Shown here: one piece after another, positions 6,075 through 11,105 of the stretch
Numbering within the stretch: position 1 is the first letter of the stretch
Layout of the letters: each line of letters begins with the position of its first letter
Assembly (NCBI GenBank): GCA_007129525.1
Contig: SKVI01000330.1
Location: 1-11,105, forward strand
Reading direction: 5' to 3'
Origin: Gemmatimonadota bacterium
GTDB taxonomy: Bacteria; Gemmatimonadota; Gemmatimonadetes; Longimicrobiales; Gaopeijiaceae
Length of the DNA: 11,105 nt
Program-made: the position numbers and the translations under genes
The notes under the pieces: model-generated
The model's database searches: none
What the model saw: the letters and a program-made list of their open reading frames with translations, nothing else
Told to the model about the DNA's origin: nothing

Positions 6075-7616
6075 TTACCGGCCCTTGCCGCCCGGCGTGC
6101 CACCCCGGTCGTAGTCCACCCGAACGCTCCGTCCCTTGATGGTGGTGCCGTTCAGTGCCTCGATGACCTGCGGAGCGAACGCGGCCTGGACTTCAACCCG
6201 CGTGTACGTGTCCTTCACGTCGATCCGCCCCACCTGGTCGCCCTGGAGCCCCACTTCACCGGTAATGGCTCCCAGCAGGTCACCCGGACCTGCGCCGTCG
6301 CGGCTTCCCACGCTCAGAAAGAGGCGGGTCCACGCAGGAGGACGCCCGGTGTCGGCCTGCGGGGCCGCCGCACCGGTCCCGCCCCTGGCGCCCCCACGTC
6401 GCAGGAGAGCCGCCAGCGCGGCGGCCACTTCGGCACCGGTCCACCGCTCCAGGAGCGGATCCAGGAGCGCCATGTAGGCGCCAAGGTCCTCCGCTTCCAG
6501 TGCCTGTTCCAGCTCGTCCCGGAAGGTCTCCACCTCGCCTGCCGGGGGAGGGCTGGGTTCCGGAAGCTCCTCCAGGCGGTAGCCTGCCTCCCGGGCAATG
6601 CGCCTCAGGTGGGGGATCTCCCGAGGGGTGGCCACGCAGACGTGACGTCCGGTGCGGCCGCCGTGGCGGCGGTCCAGGATGTCCACCTCCAGTGGCGGAT
6701 CCAGCGAGACCGTGGCCACCCGGTCGGGGTCGATGGTGGAGGCCTCGACGTCCTGCCGGTCGGCCAGGGGATCGAGCCCCAGCCAGACCGGAGTGGTCGG
6801 ATCGCCGGGGCTGCCCGCGAGGTAGCCGTGGAGCCCCAGCAAGTCGGCGGCGTCGGCCGCGCGGTCCTCGGAGCGAAAGAAGAGGAGCACGTGGTGGACG
6901 GGCTCCTCCAGGAGCCGGGCCACCGTGGAGACCACCTGCCGGTGGGGCGCGGACTCCTTCACCAACTGGAGACCCAGGACCCCCCGCTCTACCGGAGCCT
7001 GGGCTCGATCCTCTCCCGTCGCCTCGGCCGGGAGGAAGACGGCCCGGCGCAGGTGCTCGTCCACCCACTGGCGAACGGTCGGGGTGATGGGGTCGGCCAC
7101 CACGATCCCCTGCAGCTCGGTCGAGTCCAGGGCTTCCAGAATGATCCCCGTCCGGTCCGTCCCCTCCAGTAGAGGGCCTGCGCCGTCCAGCACCAGGGCC
7201 CGAACCCGGTCCAGCTTCACCTCGGCGCTCCGGATGGCCCGCTCCAGGTCCGAGGGGGTGGCCACCAGGATGTCCGCGTGACCCGGCAGGGCGAACGCCG
7301 AGTCCAGCCCCGCGCATCGGAGAGCCGACCCCATGGCCAGGCGTCCCATGGAGCGGGCCACCTGGGCGGCCACGTCGCGGGTGGGCACCAGGACCACCGC
7401 CACCGGTTGCCCCTCACCGGAATCCAGTCGGTCGAGGAGAGCCGTGCCGTACGCCACCATGGCTCCCGCCCCGGGTCCAGCCCGGAGTACGGCCGGGTTG
7501 CCCCTGAGGAGGACGGGGATCGCGTCCGACTGGAGGGGCGAAGGTTCCTCGATCCCCTCGGCCAGAAGGGCCTCCACCAGCTCGGCGCCCAGGCCCAGCT
7601 CTTCGAAGGAGCCCAT
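6075..7616 (-). CDS. DEAD-box helicase-like protein with decayed ATPase motifs and a DbpA RNA-binding domain
   Basis: This 513-residue protein has DEAD-box RNA helicase order: a Q-motif region (FEELGL, PSPLQSDAIP, Gln29), motif Ia PTRDVAAQV (78-86), motif Ib TPSDL (120-124), a motif IV-like LLFFRSEDRAAD (244-255) and a motif VI remnant GRTGR (320-324). Residues about 428-503 are a good DbpA-type RNA-binding domain (TRLFLSVGSRDG, GRIDV, IKGRSVRV), which in DbpA binds 23S rRNA. The ATPase centre is lost. Motif I reads AGPGAGAM (46-53), without the GKT lysine and threonine; DEAD is DGAG (144-147); the SAT position is ADP (174-176); motif V cannot be found. It is therefore probably an RNA-binding protein without helicase activity, although the frame is intact over its full length, arguing against a pseudogene. 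ATG at 7616 shares one base with the previous stop (TGATG). A ribosome-assembly role is inference. Confidence 0.85.
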   Translation of the reverse strand: MGSFEELGLGAELVEALLAEGIEEPSPLQSDAIPVLLRGNPAVLRAGPGAGAMVAYGTALLDRLDSGEGQPVAVVLVPTRDVAAQVARSMGRLAMGSALRCAGLDSAFALPGHADILVATPSDLERAIRSAEVKLDRVRALVLDGAGPLLEGTDRTGIILEALDSTELQGIVVADPITPTVRQWVDEHLRRAVFLPAEATGEDRAQAPVERGVLGLQLVKESAPHRQVVSTVARLLEEPVHHVLLFFRSEDRAADAADLLGLHGYLAGSPGDPTTPVWLGLDPLADRQDVEASTIDPDRVATVSLDPPLEVDILDRRHGGRTGRHVCVATPREIPHLRRIAREAGYRLEELPEPSPPPAGEVETFRDELEQALEAEDLGAYMALLDPLLERWTGAEVAAALAALLRRGGARGGTGAAAPQADTGRPPAWTRLFLSVGSRDGAGPGDLLGAITGEVGLQGDQVGRIDVKDTYTRVEVQAAFAPQVIEALNGTTIKGRSVRVDYDRGGTPGGKGR

Positions 7617-7918
7617 CAGCTCGGGTCTCCCGAGCCGGGCCCGCCCCGGTCGCCGGCTTCGTACGGGAGCCGGTTCAGGAACTTCTGGATCTCGTAGTCC
7701 ATGCGCGAGGTCCGCAGCTGGTCCGTCTCGGCCACCACCTCGGTGTAGGAGGAGTGGGGGTGGGCGTGCAGCGACACCGTGCCCTCCTTGCCCGTATAGG
7801 TGGCACTGTGCTCGGACGCCTTGGTCCGGGAGAGGCCGATGCGCTCGGGGAGCACTTCCTCGGCCTTCTCCAGCACCTCCCTGGGTCGCTTCACCGTCTT
7901 TCGAACGTATCCCGCCAT
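7616..7918 (-). CDS. Conserved-looking 100-residue protein of unknown function
   Basis: I do not recognise this protein. It starts MAGYVRKTVKRPRE, a basic N-terminus, followed by a charged helical stretch (VLEKAEEVLPERIGL), a region rich in Ser, Thr and His (SLHAHPHSSYTEVVAETDQL, 49-68) and a second likely helix (MDYEIQKFLNRLPYE, 73-87). The tail is Gly/Pro-rich. There is no signal peptide, membrane segment or cysteine. The ATG at 7918 is preceded by GGAG with 8 nt spacing, embedded in the last codons of the DsbA-like gene, whose stop is one base away. Its own stop overlaps the helicase-like start (TGATG), so all three are surely one transcript. The longer frame up to 8068 adds residues overlapping the upstream gene and is rejected. 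The His-Ala-His-Pro-His run could bind a metal, but this is speculation. Confidence 0.78.
   Translation of the reverse strand: MAGYVRKTVKRPREVLEKAEEVLPERIGLSRTKASEHSATYTGKEGTVSLHAHPHSSYTEVVAETDQLRTSRMDYEIQKFLNRLPYEAGDRGGPGSGDPS
7619..7635 (-). promoter_or_regulatory. Perfect hairpin covering the ribosome-binding site of the helicase-like gene
   Basis: A 7 bp perfect stem (GCTCGGG with CCCGAGC, 3 nt loop) ends 2 nt before the ATG at 7616. In the mRNA its left arm and loop contain GGGAGA, the only Shine-Dalgarno-like sequence near that start. It lies inside the last codons of the 100-residue gene, so ribosomes finishing that gene would melt it. Translational coupling is the natural inference. 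Confidence 0.5.
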
Positions 7919-7919
7919 G

Positions 7920-8561
7920 CTATTCGCTCCGTTGTGTGGCTTCGGTGGTTCGGACACCGCCTTCCGACAGGAAGGTCTCCAACTCTTCGGTCGTACGGAA
8001 GCCCTCCAGGCGTCGAAGGCCGTGAATGAGGGTGGGCACGCCCCGGATGCCCAGCTCCAGGGCCTCACTGCGGGCTGCCCGCACTGCCGGATCGAACCGG
8101 TCTACTCCCAGTACGGTCCGGACCTCGGCAGGGTCCAGTCCGGCTTCGTCGGCCACCTTCACCAGCACGTCCACCCGACCCAGGTCCCGGCCCTCGGCGA
8201 AGCGGGCCCGGAAGAGCCGGAGGTGCATGGGCACCGCCTGCGCCTCGTCCGCCTTCTCCTCGGCATGCAGGGCCAGCTCGTGGGCCTTCCGGGTCCAGGG
8301 CACGAAGGCGGGCGGTGAGAAGGGAATCTCCATGGATCGAGCCGCCTCCGCCAGCGCCTCGTGCATGGCCCGCCACCCCTCGTCCGACGACGAGACCAGG
8401 GGATCGGGCGGAGTCTTCAGCTCCAGGGGCAGAAGCCGAACCGCTGGCGCGCCGCCCTCCAGTCCGCCGGGCAGCCAGCGGTGCAGCAGCTCCGCCACCA
8501 GGTACGAACCCGGATCCACGAAGTCGAAGGCGAAGGTGATCTCGTCAGTTGGCGTCTGCAT
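7920..8561 (-). CDS. DsbA/FrnE-like thioredoxin-fold protein lacking the catalytic cysteines
   Basis: The 213-residue product has the layout of the DsbA-family FrnE/2-hydroxychromene-2-carboxylate isomerase group: a first strand and active-site loop (ITFAFDFVDPGSYLV, 8-22), a helical insertion with AHELALHAEEKADEAQAVPM (93-112) and LFRARFAEGRDL (116-127), and the cis-proline loop GIRGVPTLI (171-179, Pro176). FrnE-type oxidoreductases carry CPWC after the first strand; here the position reads Asp16-Pro-Gly-Ser19 and the whole protein has no cysteine. Thiol-disulfide exchange is therefore excluded. HCCA isomerase-like members use a serine at the equivalent site with glutathione, so Ser19 may be functional. 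ATG at 8561 was chosen because homology starts there; there is no Shine-Dalgarno, and the longer frame to 8666 lacks family sequence. It is the first gene of a three-gene operon with the 100-residue and helicase-like proteins. Confidence 0.8.
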   Translation of the reverse strand: MQTPTDEITFAFDFVDPGSYLVAELLHRWLPGGLEGGAPAVRLLPLELKTPPDPLVSSSDEGWRAMHEALAEAARSMEIPFSPPAFVPWTRKAHELALHAEEKADEAQAVPMHLRLFRARFAEGRDLGRVDVLVKVADEAGLDPAEVRTVLGVDRFDPAVRAARSEALELGIRGVPTLIHGLRRLEGFRTTEELETFLSEGGVRTTEATQRSE

Positions 8562-8569
8562 GGAGGGAC

Positions 8570-8599
8570 AATGTGGACCCTGCGGGGTGGACGGATCAA
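8570..8599 (-). promoter_or_regulatory. Weak candidate promoter of the DsbA-like operon
   Basis: On the minus strand TTGATC (8599-8594) resembles a -35 box, and CACATT (8575-8570) lies 18 bp on where a -10 would be. Transcription would begin within a few bases of the ATG at 8561, giving a nearly leaderless mRNA, consistent with the absence of a Shine-Dalgarno. The -10 match is only three of six. Confidence 0.22.
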
Positions 8600-8620
8600 G
8601 CTCTGGCACGGCCCACCGAC

Positions 8621-8650
8621 TTGCTCCTGGCGGTTGCGGGGGGAGATATT
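8621..8650 (+). promoter_or_regulatory. Weak candidate promoter of the aminotransferase gene
   Basis: TTGCTC (8621-8626) and GATATT (8645-8650) are separated by 18 bp. The -10 matches four of six consensus bases, the -35 only three. It would place a start site around 8657 and a leader of about 48 nt before the GTG at 8705. It lies in the 143 bp divergent gap shared with the DsbA-like operon. Confidence 0.28.
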
Positions 8651-8704
8651 CCCCACCCGGATTCACCCGTTCTCCGCAACGACCCGAACCCCAGGGAAAC
8701 CCCC

Positions 8705-9919
8705 GTGGAACTCAGCCCCAACGTCCAGCGTCTCCGTCCCTCGGCCACAATCGCCGTGAGCACCCTGGCCAAGCGCCTGCGCGCCGAGGGCCGGGACATC
8801 ATCGACTTGAGCGCCGGGGAGCCCGACTTTCCCACCCCTGAGTGGATCTCCGATGCGGCAGTGGCGGGCATCCGTGACGGACGGACGGGCTACACTCCGG
8901 CGCCGGGGCTGCCGGAGCTGCGGGAGGCAGTGGCCCGGGATCTGGAGCGCCGGGCCACGTCGGGGTGGGCGCCGGAGGCCGACGGCGTGGTGGTCACCTC
9001 CGGGGCCAAGCAGGCCCTCTTCAACGCCTGCTTCACCCTCTTCGGCCCCGGCGACGAGGTCCTGGTGGCCACTCCCTACTGGACCAGCTACCCGCAGATC
9101 GTGGGGCTGGCGCGGGCCGAGCCCGTGTTCGTGTCCGGTGCAGAGGAGCGGGGCTTTCGCCTCACTCCCGCCGACCTGGACGCCGCCGTCACGGAGAACA
9201 CCCGGGGACTCATCATCTGTTCGCCCTCGAACCCCACCGGGGCCGTCTACAGTCGGGACGAGCTGGCGGCGGTGGTGGGATGGGCCCGGGAGCGGGGCAT
9301 CTGGCTGATCTCCGACGAGATCTACCGATGGATCGTCTTCGAGGGCGACGGCACCGACGACGGCGGGGAGGGCGTGTCCTCGGCGCCGGGAGTCATGGAT
9401 CTCCCGCCGGACCAGGTGGGCCCGCACGTGGTCATCGACGGAGTGTCCAAGTGCTTCGCCATGACCGGATGGCGCATCGGCTACGCGGTGACCGAGCCGG
9501 AGCTGGCCGGGAAGCTGGCGGCCATGCAGAGCCACACCACCTCCAACGCCGCCACTCCGTCCCAGCTCGCGGCTCTGGAGGCCCTCACCCGGACCGACCA
9601 GGCTCGCCGGGCCATCGGCGAGATGGTCACCGCATTCCGTCGTCGCCGTGACCTGGTGGTGGCCCGGCTTCGGGAACACCTTCCCCACCTGTCGTTCGTG
9701 GAGCCCCAGGGAGCGTTCTACCTCTTCATGCGGGTGGACGCCGAGTTCGACGATGAGGTGACGGACTCCCAGGGGTGGTGTTCTCGGGTCCTGGAGGACA
9801 CCGGCGTGGCTCTGGTGCCGGGCGTGGCCTTTGGCGACGATCGCTACGTGCGTCTCAGCTACGCCACCTCCGATGAGCTCCTGGAGGAAGCCGTCCGTCG
9901 GCTGGCCGAGGGGCGCTAA
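8705..9919 (+). CDS. Class I/II PLP-dependent aminotransferase, aspartate/prephenate aminotransferase-like
   Basis: Aminotransferases of this type move an amino group between amino acids and 2-oxo acids through pyridoxal phosphate; this subgroup includes thermophile-type aspartate aminotransferases and bifunctional aspartate/prephenate enzymes. The 404-residue product shows IDLSAGEPDFPTP (33-45), GYTPAPGLPELREAV (62-76), the substrate-loop SPSNPTGAVYS (173-183), SDEIY (203-207) with the ring-contacting Asp204 and Tyr207, the Schiff-base lysine Lys249 in GVSKCFAMTGWRIGY, and the C-terminal carboxylate-binding arginine in YVRLSYA. An acidic, glycine-rich insertion (about 214-235) precedes the lysine segment and is longer than usual. 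GTG at 8705 was chosen because homology begins at VELSPNVQRL; the frame continues open upstream without family sequence. Its TAA overlaps the TAG of the opposing kinase gene by sharing bases 9916-9919. The exact substrate cannot be fixed. Confidence 0.92.
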   Translation: MELSPNVQRLRPSATIAVSTLAKRLRAEGRDIIDLSAGEPDFPTPEWISDAAVAGIRDGRTGYTPAPGLPELREAVARDLERRATSGWAPEADGVVVTSGAKQALFNACFTLFGPGDEVLVATPYWTSYPQIVGLARAEPVFVSGAEERGFRLTPADLDAAVTENTRGLIICSPSNPTGAVYSRDELAAVVGWARERGIWLISDEIYRWIVFEGDGTDDGGEGVSSAPGVMDLPPDQVGPHVVIDGVSKCFAMTGWRIGYAVTEPELAGKLAAMQSHTTSNAATPSQLAALEALTRTDQARRAIGEMVTAFRRRRDLVVARLREHLPHLSFVEPQGAFYLFMRVDAEFDDEVTDSQGWCSRVLEDTGVALVPGVAFGDDRYVRLSYATSDELLEEAVRRLAEGR

Positions 9920-10830
9920 AAGGCCGCCAGCGCGCCGGTGAGGGCGGAAAGCGCCCGGGCGGTGTAGCTGCCGCCGAAGAGGTTCACGTGCACCAGCAGG
10001 GGATAGAGCTGGTAGACGTCCCGGCGCCGTCGATGCCCCGGGGCGAGGGGAGCCGCCTCCCGGTAGGCGCGGTGGAACGGGTCGCCGAATCCGCCGAAGA
10101 GCTCCAGCATGGCCAGGTCCACCTCCCGGTGACCCCGGTAGACCGCCGGATCCACCAGGTGGGGCGTGCCGCCCCGGGCCACGTGCACGTTTCCGCTCCA
10201 GAGGTCGCCGTGGAGAAGGGAGATGCCCTCCTCCTCCCACCCGCTCAGCGCCTCGTCCATCCGAGCCAGCAGCCGTTCCATGGCGCCGTCTTCGGCCTGG
10301 GGGAAGGCCCCCGCGTCCCGGGCCCTCCTCCACTGCGGTTCGATGCGGGCCCGGGCCCAGAACCGTGGCCAGTCCAGGCCGTCGGGGTTTGGTTGGGGAA
10401 GCGTGGCGATCCAGCCGTCCTCCTCCCACCCGGGCTCCGGCGGCCAGTCATCGTCCGGATCCAGGGGGCGGTGCAGGTGGGCCAGCCCCCGCCCCAGCTC
10501 CCGGGCGGTTTCCGCCCCGGCGCTTCCGGGCTCGATCCACTCCAGGAGAAGCCAACCCGGGGTGTCGTCTGCACCGTCCCGGACCTCCAGGACGCGTGGA
10601 ACCGGAACCCCGCCCCGGGCAGCCAGGGCCTCCAGCCCCCGGGCCTCCACCCCGAATCCCGCGGAGCCGGCCTTCGTGGACCACTTGAGGAATGCGGTGG
10701 CTCCGTCGTGGGTCCGGAGTCGGCCGGCGGGATGAATGCACCCGCCCCCCACGCGTTCCAGCGACGCCAGGGGACCCAGAATCCCCTCCACCTGAGAGGC
10801 CACCTCCCGGGGAAGCCCGGGGGGGGTCAA
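9916..10830 (-). CDS. Fructosamine/ribulosamine 3-kinase family protein
   Basis: Members phosphorylate sugar-derived adducts on protein amines (fructosamines, ribulosamines, erythrulosamines), making them unstable so the amine is freed. The 304-residue product is full-length for the family. It shows the P-loop-like GGGCIHPAGRL (28-38), Lys49 in FLKW, WLLLEWIE (93-100), catalytic LLHGDLWSGNV (205-215, Asp209), metal-binding DPAVYRGHREVDLAMLELFG (227-246), and the hallmark C-terminal YQLYPLLVHVNLFGGSY (273-289). Cys31 occupies the P-loop position reported as a redox switch in some family members. The start is a TTG at 10830 overlapping the upstream stop as TTGA; a GTG at 10803 is the alternative. 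A run of eight C residues lies between them. It follows a LMW phosphatase-like gene, suggesting kinase and phosphatase act in one deglycation path. Its stop overlaps the aminotransferase stop. Confidence 0.92.
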   Translation of the reverse strand: MTPPGLPREVASQVEGILGPLASLERVGGGCIHPAGRLRTHDGATAFLKWSTKAGSAGFGVEARGLEALAARGGVPVPRVLEVRDGADDTPGWLLLEWIEPGSAGAETARELGRGLAHLHRPLDPDDDWPPEPGWEEDGWIATLPQPNPDGLDWPRFWARARIEPQWRRARDAGAFPQAEDGAMERLLARMDEALSGWEEEGISLLHGDLWSGNVHVARGGTPHLVDPAVYRGHREVDLAMLELFGGFGDPFHRAYREAAPLAPGHRRRRDVYQLYPLLVHVNLFGGSYTARALSALTGALAAF

Positions 10831-11105
10831 CCGGCCTCCGACGTCAGCTCGTCCAGGAGGGTGCGGCAGGAGCGCTCCACCATCTCATAGACACGGTCGA
10901 AGCCCCGGGGGCCGCCGTAGTAGGGATCGGGTACGTCCAGATCACCTTCGGCCTCCGGATCGAACTCCCGAAGCCGACGGAGGTCGGCAGAGGCGCTGCC
11001 GTCACGCAGGGAGTCCAGGTTGCGGAGGTTGTCCTCGTCCATGGCCAGCACCAGGTCGAAGCGGGCGAAGTCGATGGGCTCCACCTGGCGGGCCGGTCCC
11101 TGGAG
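10827..11105 (-). CDS. Low-molecular-weight protein-tyrosine-phosphatase family protein, N-terminus outside the window
   Basis: The last 92 residues of a LMW-PTP-family protein are present; the frame continues past the window edge, so the N-terminal CX5R active-site loop is not visible. What remains is diagnostic: PIDFARFDLVLAMDEDNLRN, then LREFDPEA, the general-acid loop DVPDPYYGG (first Asp near residue 57 of the visible part, PDPYY following), GFDRVYEMVERSC and the leucine-rich end. The GTG at 11084 lies inside conserved sequence and is not the start. Its TGA overlaps the TTG of the fructosamine/ribulosamine kinase-family gene (TTGA), implying coupled translation. That pairing fits a sugar-phosphate phosphatase role, such as removing the phosphate from ribose-5-phosphate-derived protein adducts, at least as well as protein tyrosine dephosphorylation. 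Which one applies cannot be settled from the fragment. Confidence 0.9.
   Translation of the reverse strand, partial: LQGPARQVEPIDFARFDLVLAMDEDNLRNLDSLRDGSASADLRRLREFDPEAEGDLDVPDPYYGGPRGFDRVYEMVERSCRTLLDELTSEAG

Noticed and set aside
6075..7616. Helicase-like gene as a pseudogene
   Set aside because: The frame is intact for 513 codons, is translationally coupled, and keeps a well-conserved RNA-binding domain. The changes are concentrated in catalytic motifs rather than spread as random damage.
7333..8025. 230-codon + strand frame opposite the helicase-like, 100-residue and DsbA-like genes
   Set aside because: It is antisense to three coupled genes, and its translation is Ser/Arg/Pro-rich low complexity.
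8663..10429. 588-codon open frame on the minus strand opposite the aminotransferase
   Set aside because: It is the antisense shadow of a clearly conserved enzyme. In DNA with very GC-rich third positions such frames stay open by chance, and its translation is low-complexity Gly/Arg/Pro/His with no recognisable domain.

Overview
The window is uniformly GC-rich (about 70% by eye), gene-dense chromosomal DNA from a bacterium. Many genes start with GTG or TTG, and adjacent same-strand genes often overlap by one to four bases. The HU protein has a short acidic insertion before its DNA-binding arm, and a deglycation gene pair, a RimK cassette and a DbpA-domain protein are also present. Together these suggest a Gemmatimonadota-like lineage. 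That placement rests on recalled gene style, not on a marker gene. I saw no rRNA, tRNA, CRISPR array, insertion sequence or phage gene.

Layout, left to right. (1) The 3' part of an amidase-signature hydrolase, then a divergent undecaprenyl-diphosphate phosphatase (UppP/BacA family), both on +. (2) A minus-strand operon read from about 4899 down to 2142: a small zinc-ribbon protein, a RimB-like retropepsin-fold 'ATP-dependent zinc protease' family protein, the ATP-grasp ligase RimK, and a succinylglutamate desuccinylase/aspartoacylase-like metallo-hydrolase. The last three are joined by GTGA stop/start overlaps or lie close together, and the last gene runs 50 bp into the 3' end of uppP. (3) A divergent 72-residue membrane protein, a gap of about 390 bp, and an HU-family DNA-binding protein followed by two strong hairpins. 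(4) A minus-strand operon read from 8561 down to 6075: a cysteine-free DsbA/FrnE-like protein, a 100-residue protein of unknown function, and a DEAD-box-helicase-like protein with a DbpA RNA-binding domain whose ATPase motifs have decayed. (5) A class I/II aminotransferase on +, converging with (6) a minus-strand pair, a LMW protein-tyrosine-phosphatase-like gene (cut by the window end) and a fructosamine/ribulosamine 3-kinase-family gene, joined by a TTGA overlap.

Functional reading. Most content is ordinary cell maintenance: lipid carrier recycling, nucleoid structure and amino-acid metabolism. Three modules stand out. The RimK cassette probably adds and trims glutamate or related residues on a protein or peptide target. 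The phosphatase/kinase pair matches a known protein-deglycation arrangement. The least described is the 8561-6075 operon: two of its three products look like enzymes that have lost catalytic residues, and the third is unknown. A perfect hairpin over the ribosome-binding site of the last gene suggests its translation depends on that of the gene before it.
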